DNA of 64,000 nt from RGIG3701 sp030530205 (GTDB lineage: Bacteria; Planctomycetota; Planctomycetia; Pirellulales; Thermoguttaceae). The notes beneath the pieces are model-generated. The model was not told where the DNA came from. It saw nothing but the letters and a program-made list of their open reading frames with translations, and did not search any database. Of this stretch, positions 16,039 to 26,100 are shown piece by piece. The stretch lies in assembly GCA_030530205.1 (NCBI GenBank), contig JAUMVK010000005.1:101223-165222 (forward strand), given 5' to 3'. The position numbers and the translations under genes were made by a program. Within the stretch, counting starts at the first letter, position 1. Each line of letters begins with the position of its first letter.

Positions 16039-19000
16039 ATGTTTATAAGTGTAAACCGCCTGAGTTTATCCACCTTTCGCTTATTAACACGCGGTACGAG
16101 TTTACTTTTGCTCTTTTCCGTGGTATTTTCCTGTGTTGACCGAGTGTCGGGTACGGATTATACGCTGACAACGCGCGTAAAACCGAACGAAGCGGTGTTT
16201 GACGGCAAGACATACACTCAGCTGACTTCCGATGACAAACTGATCGTTACCGCCGGTGCCGCGCAGATCTGGCTGGCCGGCAGCTCCGCGACGCTTGACT
16301 GTAACGTTGACGTCAGCGGCAAGTCCTATGGGAGCGAAAAAACCGGCAAGATCCGTATGCAAATGTCGTCTGCCCAGGTTGCCAATTTCAACGGGACGGT
16401 CAACCTGGTTGGGGATACGTACATTGGTTCCCACGGCTGGCAAAACAATCAGGGGACATTATATTTTAACAATCAGATCACGGGCGCGGGCGCATTGATC
16501 GTCGCGCCGGGCCGGTATTCGGTCGTTCATCTGAACAACACCACGTCCGCCAATAACTACCAGGGCAACACCCAGATCGGCTCCACGACATGCTATAATA
16601 ACTCCGGCAATACCAACTACGGGGGAACGATCATTCTGGACGCGGACGAACAGATCCCGGACGCTTTAACGATGGGGTCTTCCTGCGCGGGCAATCTGGT
16701 CATGATGAGCTGGGCGGACGAATCTGACCGACTCACTTCGACGCTGAACCTGAACGGTCATACGGAAACCGTCAACGGGCTGGTCTGCGCGGATCATTTG
16801 AGCGTGATCACGGGTGACGAGAACAGTAAACTGATCGTCGGCGCGAATAACGCTACTTCGGAGTTCGGCGGAATCATTCAGGGCGCCATGCAGCTTCAAA
16901 AAATCGGCTCGGGTACGCTGACCCTTTCCGGAGCCAGCACGTATTCCGGTGGTACGGCGATCACCGAGGGCACGGTCAAAGTGACGGCTCCGGGTACACT
17001 GGGCGCGGGAACCGCGACGGTCGCTTCCGGCGCTACAGTGGAAATCGGGACTTCCGAGACGCCGTGGACCTGGGGCGGCGGCGTGATCAACGGCGATGGG
17101 ACCCTGAAAGTCACGGGCAGCGGCAGTTTCGTTATAACGCCTGCTGCGATGCAAATCAGCAACGACGGAAAACTTGTCGTCGATGGCGCCAGCGTGACTC
17201 TTAATAACGATTCCTCGGAGGCAAACGGCAATTACTCCGGCGCGGAGATCTTCATAAATAACGGCGGGACGGTCACGTTCGCCCGGTCCGGCAGCAGAGA
17301 CCAGTTCTGGATCTCCAACCAGACGACCATCACCTTCGACGAAAACGGCGGCGGAACGTTCAACGCCGGCGACAATCACAGCATCAACCTCGTGAACAAC
17401 TCGCAGACCCAGTTCGTCACCAAGGGCGGCGCGACCAATTATATTAAGGGTGCAAGCGGATTCAATCTTCACGGCCAGAGCCTGACGTTCGACGTCGCCA
17501 AAGGCACAAGTGAAAGCGGCATCGATCTCGAACTTTCCGCCCGTCTCTGGAACAACCAGGGCGTCATCAAAAACGGCCCCGGCACCATGTCGATCACCTG
17601 TAACAACACCAACAATGGTTACAGAGGCAAAACGGAAATCAACGCCGGAACGCTTGTCCTTGCCGGGAATGGAACGTTTGGTGCCGGCACAAGCGCCATT
17701 ACGGTCGCTTCCGGCGCGACGCTGAAATTCGCCGCCGATTTGGTGAATACCACGATTGCCAACCCCATTTCCGGGGCGGGAACGATCGTTAAGGACGGGA
17801 CCAACACGGTCACTCTTACCGGCACGAACACCTACACGGGCGACGTGACGATCAACGGCGGTTCGCTCGCCTTCCTGATGGATGGCACGAACAAAAATTT
17901 GAACGTGAAGAAAGTTTCCGGCTCCGGCGATCTGGTCCTGCGGCTTGCCGGGGGCAACTATGACACAAGGTTGCCGAATTTGGTGAATAATGGTTTTACT
18001 GGCACGATCTCTCTGGTTCAGGAAGGCGGAGCCAGCGGCAACAAGATCAACTCCAACGGCCAAACCTTTGAAGGTTTCACGTTCAAGGTCAATCCGGGAA
18101 CCTCGATTTATATTCAGGGTAACGAATTTAAAGCGGACGTTCTCCTCGCAGGCTCCGGTAACAGCGAAGGCCGCGGCGCGCTGCGTATCGCCAATACCGT
18201 GAGCGGCACCGTGACGGTTATGTCAGACGCCGCGATGGGGTTTGACGGTTCCAGAACGGTTTCCGGCAACATCGTCTCGGGCGCGGAAAGCGGCGAAGTC
18301 ACGCTTCAGCTCAAACCTTATGACGCCAGCGGCGCCTATGGAACATTTACCGGCTCGATTTCCGATGGTGATACCGGTTCCAAACTGGGGATCCGCGTGG
18401 TCAACGGAACGCAGCACGTCCTGAGCGGCAATTTATCCTATACCGGGGCCACGACGGTCGATTCCGGGAAAGGACTGAACCTCACTGGCGCAAATACCAG
18501 TCTGGCCAATTCCCGCGCGGTCAACGTCAACGGGACGCTTAATTTCACGGGTTACACCGGTGCGGAGGATATGCAGTTTAACAATCTGACCGGTACGAAC
18601 GGGGCGATCGTCGGGGCCGGTAAAAACCTGAAGCTCAGCAGCGACACGGAAAGCGCGTTTTCCGGAACGATCGACGTCGCCAACCTGACCATTTCTTCGG
18701 GCGGTTTCAACCTGAAGGGCAGCACGACCGGCGGGATCACGGTTGGACCGAACGCGGTCTTCTCGCCGGGCAATTCAGCTGGCAAGGCGGAGGTCGGCGG
18801 CACGTTCACGCTTGCGGCGGACAGCTCGAAACTCGTGATGGAGCTCGGCGGCACGGACCCGACCCAGAACGACATCCTGATCGTTTCGGGTGACCTGGCT
18901 CTGAATGACGGCAAGGTCTTCCTGCAACTGGCGGAAGGTTCCGCGTTGAAGGGCGGCGACAGTTTCACGGCGGTTTTGTCGGGGCTGAACAGCGCTGACC

Positions 19001-19230
19001 TTGCGGATGATTTTATCGCTAATTACGTAAGCTCTCCCATTTTCACGGATCTGGCCTACAGCCAGTTGACGACGGGCGAGTTCGCCGGCTTGTATGCTAT
19101 CACTGGTTCGCTCGACTCGAATGCCATTCCTGAACCGGCGACGTGGGCGCTGCTTGCACTTGGCGTGTTTGGGTTATTGTGGGGACGATGCTTCCAGCGT
19201 TGTCTGGGAAAAAACATTACAGATGCTTGA
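16039..19230 (+). CDS. Giant PEP-CTERM surface protein 1 with autotransporter-type beta-strand repeats; tail rewritten by a repeat
   Basis: This 1,063-residue exported protein has a hydrophobic signal segment, long Gly/Thr/Asn-rich beta-solenoid regions and several PATR-type repeats (for example KIGSGTLTLSGASTYSGGT). A C-terminal module follows (FSPGNSAGKAEVGGTF, QNDILIVSGDLALNDG) and then the sorting signal IPEPATWALLALGVFGLL. In the four sister proteins the signal ends in a short basic tail such as CWRKK; here it runs on as WGRCFQRCLGKNITDA because a GACGCT repeat overlaps the last codons. Exosortase would normally cut near PEP and anchor or release the protein at the surface. GGGAGT precedes the ATG. 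A role in adhesion or glycan binding is likely but unproven. Confidence 0.88.
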   Translation: MFISVNRLSLSTFRLLTRGTSLLLLFSVVFSCVDRVSGTDYTLTTRVKPNEAVFDGKTYTQLTSDDKLIVTAGAAQIWLAGSSATLDCNVDVSGKSYGSEKTGKIRMQMSSAQVANFNGTVNLVGDTYIGSHGWQNNQGTLYFNNQITGAGALIVAPGRYSVVHLNNTTSANNYQGNTQIGSTTCYNNSGNTNYGGTIILDADEQIPDALTMGSSCAGNLVMMSWADESDRLTSTLNLNGHTETVNGLVCADHLSVITGDENSKLIVGANNATSEFGGIIQGAMQLQKIGSGTLTLSGASTYSGGTAITEGTVKVTAPGTLGAGTATVASGATVEIGTSETPWTWGGGVINGDGTLKVTGSGSFVITPAAMQISNDGKLVVDGASVTLNNDSSEANGNYSGAEIFINNGGTVTFARSGSRDQFWISNQTTITFDENGGGTFNAGDNHSINLVNNSQTQFVTKGGATNYIKGASGFNLHGQSLTFDVAKGTSESGIDLELSARLWNNQGVIKNGPGTMSITCNNTNNGYRGKTEINAGTLVLAGNGTFGAGTSAITVASGATLKFAADLVNTTIANPISGAGTIVKDGTNTVTLTGTNTYTGDVTINGGSLAFLMDGTNKNLNVKKVSGSGDLVLRLAGGNYDTRLPNLVNNGFTGTISLVQEGGASGNKINSNGQTFEGFTFKVNPGTSIYIQGNEFKADVLLAGSGNSEGRGALRIANTVSGTVTVMSDAAMGFDGSRTVSGNIVSGAESGEVTLQLKPYDASGAYGTFTGSISDGDTGSKLGIRVVNGTQHVLSGNLSYTGATTVDSGKGLNLTGANTSLANSRAVNVNGTLNFTGYTGAEDMQFNNLTGTNGAIVGAGKNLKLSSDTESAFSGTIDVANLTISSGGFNLKGSTTGGITVGPNAVFSPGNSAGKAEVGGTFTLAADSSKLVMELGGTDPTQNDILIVSGDLALNDGKVFLQLAEGSALKGGDSFTAVLSGLNSADLADDFIANYVSSPIFTDLAYSQLTTGEFAGLYAITGSLDSNAIPEPATWALLALGVFGLLWGRCFQRCLGKNITDA

Positions 19231-19242
19231 AGCGTCATTTCC
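19180..19242. repeat. GACGCT-family repeats overlapping the 3' end of PEP-CTERM gene 1
   Basis: GGGGACGATGCTTCCAGCGTTG lies at 19181-19202 inside the coding frame, and a degenerate second copy, GATGCTTGAAGCGTCATTTCC, spans the stop codon at 19222-19242. Confidence 0.8.
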
Positions 19243-19265
19243 TCAAATTCCTTTAAGGTTTTAAA

Positions 19266-22200
19266 ATGAAATCGATCCCTATGAATATCAAAAAAGTATC
19301 CTTCCGCGCGGCTTTCGCAGTCCTTTTCGCAGCGGTGCTTTTGTTGGGTGTTTCCGCGCAGGCGCAGACCGATCTGGACGGCTCGGACCTGATCGTTACC
19401 GGTGCCGGCCCGTGGAACCTTTCGTACACCAACTCGAATAATAGCTCGCAGTCGATTGTTGCGATCTATGATCTTGTCAACGGGACGCGATACACCTATA
19501 CCGGCGCCTTTACCGGTAATCTGTTTATCGACATTACCCATCAGGGATACGCCAACAACGAGAACCGCTTTACTTTTTCCAACACAGGAAATAATTTTAC
19601 CGGCGGCGTTGCGATGCACAACGGGATTTTGTTTGTTACGAACAGCAATCAGGCCGTCAATTTTGCCGGCGGCCTTACGCTTGATAAGGCCGTTTTGATG
19701 GCGTTTGGCGATTATAACAATACCCTGAAAATCAGAGACGGCTCTTTCGGCGGTCTGCGCGCGTCAGGCGGTGGTATCCAGCAAAATGGGGTCATTTCCG
19801 GCAACGGGGACCTGGTGATCGTTACAGACGGTAACACGGTTACTTTGTCGGGCGCAAACACCTATACCGGTGTCACGTCGATCGGTACCGTCCAGGGCGG
19901 AGCCAACACCGCTGCGTATCTTGCTCTTGGAGCGGACAATACGCTGCCGTCCACGACCGTCGTGGAAGTCGGCAAGTCGCAAATCGCCACCTACGCCTAT
20001 TCACCCGCGACCGCGAGCCTTGATCTCAAAGGCACGACGCAGACGATTGCCGGTCTGCATGGTTCCTCGATTGCGACCATTACGAACTCTTCCGAGGATG
20101 CCGGGGCCAATGTGACCATCAACCTCGCGGCGGGAAAATCTTACGATTACGCCGGTTCGATCACCGGAAAGAGCGCGGCGCTTTTGACCAACCTGACGAT
20201 CACCGGTGAGGGGAACCAGACGTTCGGCGGGAACATTTCCAACGTGAGCATCACCAGTTCCACGACGGGAACGCTGACGATTGGCGGGAATACCGTCAGC
20301 CTTTCCAACCTTGCAGTCAGCGCGGGAACGCTGGATCTGACGCCCAACGTCAATATGACGGTCAGCGGCAAAATCACGCTTCCCGCATCCGCCGGGGGCC
20401 TTTTGGACCTGAACGGCGCCAATTTGACGTACACGTCCCCAAATACAGCCGACTTTACCAGCCTCGATATTACGAACACCAACACCGAAACGCAGTCGGT
20501 CCTGACGTTCGCCCCGAGCGCGGATGTGTCCGTGACTTATGGCAAAAAGGTCTCCGGCAATACGCGCCTGGTCGTCAAACTGCCGACCAATCAGAATAAC
20601 GGCGACCGGTTCACCATTGGCAACACAGGGAACGATTTTACCGGAGGTTTGCTCATCGAGCAGGGAACCATCCGCGTTGACGATTACCGTGTTCTGGGAA
20701 CGAGCAAGCAGATCGACATGAAGAACGGCAGCCTGATGACGAAACTGGCGTTTGATGATTACACGATCAACCTGGTCGGTGACGTCAGCAAGAACGAACG
20801 CGGCGCGATCCGCATGTCCGGCGCCAACATCACGACGTTTTCGGGGAAGATCACCGGCGTCGGCTCGCTGGAAATCGTCAACGACAACGCCTGCACGCTT
20901 ACCAACACCGGGAATGATTATCAGGGCAAAACCTATATCGGGAATCTGGGCTGGAGAAAAAATTCTGGGTCAGACCTGGGGAATGCCGCTACGCTTGTCC
21001 TGGGCAACAGCGGCGTCCTGCCGGATACGACCGTCGTGGTGTTTGGATATGACGGTTCCAACAATTTGGCTGACGCGCCGTCTGGGACCCAGACTCTTAA
21101 TTTAAATGGTCATGATGAAACCGTGGCGGGGCTTACGGATTTCCTGGGCAAAGGCGTGATCACGTCTTCAACGGACGCGACGCTGACCGTCAAGGCGGAG
21201 AACGATTACCGGTACGCCGGCGCCGTCAAAGATTCCGCGACCGTGGACAAGCAGGGGAGCGGGACGCTGACCGTTCTCGGGAACAATACCGGCAAGTTCG
21301 TCGTGAGTGAAGGGACGCTGGTCCTTTCCGGCGACAACTCCGGCGCGAAAGGCGTGACGGTTGCGGAAAACGCGACGTTGGTTGCGGCCGGTGAGAACGC
21401 TGCCGCGACCCGGATCGACCTGGCGGGCGGAACTCTGAAAGCCTACCAGTCTTCCATGCTGGATACTGCCACGATCACCGCGACGGCGGGCGATTCCGTG
21501 ATCGCTTTGCCGGTGGGCGGGTACAGCCGCGAGCTGTTTACGGGCACCTATAATAATATGTCCGACTTCACCAATCCGGAATACATCACCAACATGGACC
21601 CGATCGCGAACAGGGCGTATGTTCCGACCAACAACATGGCAAACTTCACGATCGACATTTGGGGCAACCCTGCCGCGGACGAAAACAACACGAACCTCCT
21701 GCGGACGACCGTCGTCAACACGACCGACGCGCCGATCACGCTGGAATTCGGCTACACGTTCCGCAATGACGGTTACCTGGCGATCACGGATCCCGATGGA
21801 AACCAGACCGTCGTGCTGGATTGGAGTTCCGAGACACCGACTGCAGCGGCGGTTTCCCAAAACGGAACGTTCACTTTCGAGCCGGGCGTTGGTTATACCA
21901 TCGAGGCCCGCTTGACCCGGTTCAATAAAACCATCGGCGCCCACAGCGGCGGCCTGAACGGCGCTGAAGGAACGCTCGTCGGTATGGGCGCCCGCGTCAG
22001 CGGAACGGACGGCGAGTACCTCCCGCTGAACTTCGACGGCAATAACTGGACGTTCGCCGACGGCAGTTTCACCATTTACAGCGATGACGTTCATTTCTCG
22101 GCCCCGGTCACGATCAACGAGGGCGCGTCGCTCGCTTTTGATACGCAAAACTTCGACTTTGCCAACTCCGCGGCATTCAGCGGGGCGGGGACGTTGAAAG

Positions 22201-23066
22201 TCAATCCGAACGACGGCGTCACGCATACGTATTCCGGCACCCTCGGCGATTCGATCGCTCTGGTCAAAACGGGCGCGGGAACGATGGAGGTCACTGGCAC
22301 GAACACCTACACCGGCGGGACGACCGTTTCGGAAGGCGTTCTGAAGCTCATCGGCGACGCGGTGGCGGCGAACGGTCCGACGACGCTCGAAGCGAACGGT
22401 ACGCTGGAATTTAATGTTCCCGAGCAGACGAAAGCGCTGACGTTCGACGATACGAACAAGATCACCGGTGCGGGCCAGGTCACCAAGACCGGCGCCGGCA
22501 CGCTTCAGGTCGAGGCCGCCGCAGGGTCGATGGAAGTGGGTGGCTTCACCGTTTCGGAGGGCCGGCTCGATATGGGCGGTTTTCTCACGGGTGATCTGAC
22601 CATCGGCGATGGCGCGGAGTTCTCGCCAGGCGTTTCGATCGGTTCTTTGGATATTACGGGCGGCTTCATCCTTGGTGAAGCGGATGGCACCGGCGCGCGG
22701 ATGATCGTGGAGATCAGCGGTTCGGACATCGACCAGAACGACCAGCTGATCGCTTCGGGGAACCTGATCCTGAATGATGGAAGCGTCATTCAGCTGGAAA
22801 TGGCGGAAGACTTCGGCCTGAACCCCGGCGACAGTTTTGAAGTGGTATTCCATGGAAATAACAGTGAAGATTACAATTTCGATGATTTCATTGAAACGTT
22901 CGTTGAAGCGGGCGATTTCACGAATCTGAAGTACCAGCAACTCAGTTCGGGTCTTTGGGGCTTAACGGGTACTTTTGGCGAAGCTTCTCCATCTGTTCCG
23001 GAACCGTCCACGTGGCTTCTGCTCCTGCTCGGCACGGTCGGACTGCTTTGCTGGCGGAAGAAATAA
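19266..23066 (+). CDS. Giant PEP-CTERM surface protein 2 with autotransporter-type beta-strand repeats
   Basis: The 1,266-residue product has a signal peptide (LFAAVLLLGVSAQAQ), repeated solenoid strands with PATR motifs (GDLVIVTDGNTVTLSGANTY; TGAGTMEVTGTNTYTGGTT), a non-repetitive middle region (about residues 740-940) and the shared module FSPGVSIGSLDITGGF / DQNDQLIASGNLILNDG. It ends with VPEPSTWLLLLLGTVGLL plus CWRKK, a normal PEP-CTERM signal. It follows gene 1 after 35 bases and precedes gene 3 by about 80, so these are tandem paralogues. Two blocks are almost identical in DNA to gene 3. AAGG eight bases before the ATG is a modest ribosome-binding site. Likely surface-exposed; ligand unknown. 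Confidence 0.9.
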   Translation: MKSIPMNIKKVSFRAAFAVLFAAVLLLGVSAQAQTDLDGSDLIVTGAGPWNLSYTNSNNSSQSIVAIYDLVNGTRYTYTGAFTGNLFIDITHQGYANNENRFTFSNTGNNFTGGVAMHNGILFVTNSNQAVNFAGGLTLDKAVLMAFGDYNNTLKIRDGSFGGLRASGGGIQQNGVISGNGDLVIVTDGNTVTLSGANTYTGVTSIGTVQGGANTAAYLALGADNTLPSTTVVEVGKSQIATYAYSPATASLDLKGTTQTIAGLHGSSIATITNSSEDAGANVTINLAAGKSYDYAGSITGKSAALLTNLTITGEGNQTFGGNISNVSITSSTTGTLTIGGNTVSLSNLAVSAGTLDLTPNVNMTVSGKITLPASAGGLLDLNGANLTYTSPNTADFTSLDITNTNTETQSVLTFAPSADVSVTYGKKVSGNTRLVVKLPTNQNNGDRFTIGNTGNDFTGGLLIEQGTIRVDDYRVLGTSKQIDMKNGSLMTKLAFDDYTINLVGDVSKNERGAIRMSGANITTFSGKITGVGSLEIVNDNACTLTNTGNDYQGKTYIGNLGWRKNSGSDLGNAATLVLGNSGVLPDTTVVVFGYDGSNNLADAPSGTQTLNLNGHDETVAGLTDFLGKGVITSSTDATLTVKAENDYRYAGAVKDSATVDKQGSGTLTVLGNNTGKFVVSEGTLVLSGDNSGAKGVTVAENATLVAAGENAAATRIDLAGGTLKAYQSSMLDTATITATAGDSVIALPVGGYSRELFTGTYNNMSDFTNPEYITNMDPIANRAYVPTNNMANFTIDIWGNPAADENNTNLLRTTVVNTTDAPITLEFGYTFRNDGYLAITDPDGNQTVVLDWSSETPTAAAVSQNGTFTFEPGVGYTIEARLTRFNKTIGAHSGGLNGAEGTLVGMGARVSGTDGEYLPLNFDGNNWTFADGSFTIYSDDVHFSAPVTINEGASLAFDTQNFDFANSAAFSGAGTLKVNPNDGVTHTYSGTLGDSIALVKTGAGTMEVTGTNTYTGGTTVSEGVLKLIGDAVAANGPTTLEANGTLEFNVPEQTKALTFDDTNKITGAGQVTKTGAGTLQVEAAAGSMEVGGFTVSEGRLDMGGFLTGDLTIGDGAEFSPGVSIGSLDITGGFILGEADGTGARMIVEISGSDIDQNDQLIASGNLILNDGSVIQLEMAEDFGLNPGDSFEVVFHGNNSEDYNFDDFIETFVEAGDFTNLKYQQLSSGLWGLTGTFGEASPSVPEPSTWLLLLLGTVGLLCWRKK
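19510..19713 (+). repeat. Conversion block A in PEP-CTERM gene 2 (partner 23396-23599)
   Basis: These 204 bases match 23396-23599 in gene 3 with a single difference that I can see (a C/T in CATTACCCATC versus CATTACTCATC). Sequence on both sides diverges at once. Confidence 0.9.
20013..20237 (+). repeat. Conversion block B in PEP-CTERM gene 2 (partner 23899-24123)
   Basis: These 225 bases read as identical to 23899-24123. The offset (3,886) equals that of block A, so the genes are colinear here, yet the DNA between the blocks differs at many sites. Confidence 0.9.
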
Positions 23067-23078
23067 AAAATAAAATTT

Positions 23079-23110
23079 GCGGAGACGACGCTTCCGGTGC
23101 CGTCTCCGCA
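23079..23110. terminator. GACGCT-family palindrome acting as hairpin after PEP-CTERM gene 2
   Basis: GCGGAGACG and CGTCTCCGC pair around CGCTTCCG-type loop sequence 12 bases after the stop. This is the family palindrome with outer arms changed from GGGGA/TCCCC to GGAGA/TCTCC, both sides together. It may slow or end transcription before gene 3. Confidence 0.75.
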
Positions 23111-23145
23111 ATGTTTATAATATTGAATCATTTTGAGGAAATAAG

Positions 23146-26100
23146 ATGAGATCCACCCTGGTAAACCGTGTTATCCTCTCCCACCGTTTTTTGACCTGTG
23201 TTTTGGTCGCGGCATTTCTGGCGGCTGCCGTTTTGGGGGATTCTGCGCAGGCGCAGACCGATCTTAACGGCGAGAATAAAGAGATCACTGCCTCTGGACC
23301 GTGGGGTGATTCCTACACCAATTCGAGTGATACGCAATCTCATATTACGATCTACGATCTCGTCAACAGTACGCGATACACCTATAGCGGCTCCCTTACC
23401 GGTAATCTGTTTATCGACATTACTCATCAGGGATACGCCAACAACGAGAACCGCTTTACTTTTTCCAACACAGGAAATAATTTTACCGGCGGCGTTGCGA
23501 TGCACAACGGGATTTTGTTTGTTACGAACAGCAATCAGGCCGTCAATTTTGCCGGCGGCCTTACGCTTGATAAGGCCGTTTTGATGGCGTTTGGCGATTT
23601 TGAAAATACCCTGAACATCCAGGACGGCTCTTTTGCCGGTTTGCGTGCGTCGGGTGGCGCTCTTCAGCAAATCGGGGCCGTTTCAGGAAATGGGGACCTG
23701 GTGATCGTTACAGACGTTAACACGGTTACCTTGTCGGGCGTGAACACTTATACCGGTGTTACGTCGGTCGGTACCGTGAAAGGCGGGGCAAATACTGCGG
23801 CTTTTCTCGCTCTTGGCGCGGACAATACGCTGCCCTCCACGACCGTCGTGGAAGTCGGCAAGTCACAAATCGCCACTTACTCCAATCTGCCCGCGACTGC
23901 GAGCCTTGATCTCAAAGGCACGACGCAGACGATTGCCGGTCTGCATGGTTCCTCGATTGCGACCATTACGAACTCTTCCGAGGATGCCGGGGCCAATGTG
24001 ACCATCAACCTCGCGGCGGGAAAATCTTACGATTACGCCGGTTCGATCACCGGAAAGAGCGCGGCGCTTTTGACCAACCTGACGATCACCGGTGAGGGGA
24101 ACCAGACGTTCGGCGGGAACATTACCAACGCGAGCATCACCAGTTCCACGACGGGAACACTGACGATTGGCGGGAATACCGTCACCCTTGCCAGCCTTGA
24201 AGTGACTGGTGGGGAATTAAAATTCGGCTCGGATGTCGCGATGACGGTCAACGGGAAAATGACTGCCCCTGGAACTGTCGATTTGAACGGTTCCAGTTTG
24301 ACTTACAAATCTAACCTTGCGACCGATTTCAATAATGTCGCCATCACGAACACCAACACAGAGAAACTGTCGGTTCTGACCATCGCGCCGACCGCCGAAT
24401 TAGTCAATCAAACCTTTACTAAATCGGTTTCCGGCAATACGCGCCTGGTCATCAAATTGAAGACCAATCAGGACAACAACAGCCGATTTATGCTTGGCGG
24501 GACCAACACCCATACGGGTGGTTTGTACATCGAACAGGGAACGGTCCGCGTCGATAATTACGCCGCGCTGGGAACGAGCAAACAGATCGATATGAAGCAC
24601 AGCAGCCTGATGACGAACCAAACGTTTGCGGGCTACACGTTCAATCTGGTTGGCGATGCCAGCGCGGGCGAACGCGGTGCGATCCGGCTTTCCGGCGGAA
24701 ACGGCAATTTTGACGCCAAAATTACCGGCGTTGGCTCTTTAGAGATCGTCAATGATGGAGCGGTTACTCTAACCAATACCGGTAACGATTATCAGGGCAA
24801 AACTTATCTCGGCAACTTCCAATGGAGAAGCAATGGTCTCAACAATGCCGCCACGCTTAATTTGGGCGCCAGTGGCGTCCTGCCAGACACAACGGAAGTC
24901 GTCATGGGCAAAAGCCCCGAAGGGAGCGGCATAAGCGGAAAAATCACGCTCGATCTGAAGGGTTTCAACGAAACTGTTGCGGGTGTTTACGGCCAGTCCA
25001 CCAACGCCGTGATCACCTCCGCCACCCCAGCGACGCTGATCGTGAACGCGAATAAAGACTACTCCTACGCGGGCGCTGTTACCGGCTCAGCGACACTGGA
25101 AAAGAAGGGGACGGGTACGCTGACGATCTCTGGAAACAATACCGGCTCTTTGGCCGTCAGCGGCGGAACGTTGATTCTGACCGGCGACAATTCCGGCGCG
25201 CAAAGCATCACCGTCGGAGAGGGCGGAACGTTCATTCCCGCGAGAACGAACTCGGCGGCAACGCAAATCAACCTGCAGGGCGGTACGCTGAACTGCTATT
25301 CCACTCCTCATCTGGATGGTTCCACGATCACGGCGACTGCGGGCGATTCGACCATTAATATTATTGGACCGGAAGCGGGTACGTACGCGAGGCAGCTCTT
25401 TACCGGGACCGCCAAAGATATGTCCGACTTGACGAATCCGGAATTCATTTCCAACATGGATAAAATCGCGAATACCGCGTATCCCTCGGGAACCTACGAT
25501 GCCGATGTATGGGGTAATAAATCTGGCGATGAAAACAACACCAACCTGCTGCAGACCCGGGTGGTCAATACGACGGGCTCGCCGATCTCGCTTGATTTTG
25601 CGTACCAGTTCCGCAACAGCGTGAATCTGGCGATAACGGATTCCCAAGGGAATAAGACCGTGGTAATGGATTGGGTGGACTCCTCTGCTCATACAGTCGA
25701 CGAGGGGTCTTATGAGTATGCGACCAATACCGGCTCCTATACCTTTGAACCGGGCGAAGCCTATACGATCGAAGCGCGTTTGTTCCGCTTCAACCGAACC
25801 ATCGGCGCCAACGGCGGCGGGCTCAACGGATTTGACGGAACGCTCGTCGGCCTGGGCGCCAAAGTCAGCGGGTCGGAAGGCGAGTATTTGCCGCTCAACT
25901 TTGACGGCAGCAACTGGACTTTTTCCGACGGCAGCTTCGTGTTCCGCAATCTGGAGCCCATGAGTTTCACATCGCCGATCACCGTCAGCGAGGGCGCGTC
26001 CATCGTGATCAATTCGCCCAACTCGGATCTCGACATTACCTCACCCATCAGCGGCGCGGGCACGATCACCTTTAATCAGGACGAGGGGTTTGTACACACG

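Noticed and set aside
21168..22940. 590-codon open frame on the minus strand opposite PEP-CTERM gene 2
   Set aside because: Long antisense frames arise here from GC-biased codons and repetitive Gly/Thr/Asn coding; the product is Arg-rich and without domains. The same applies to 16666-18063, 27876-29486, 31865-33241 and 42281-43345 on the minus strand and 11139-12614 on the plus strand.
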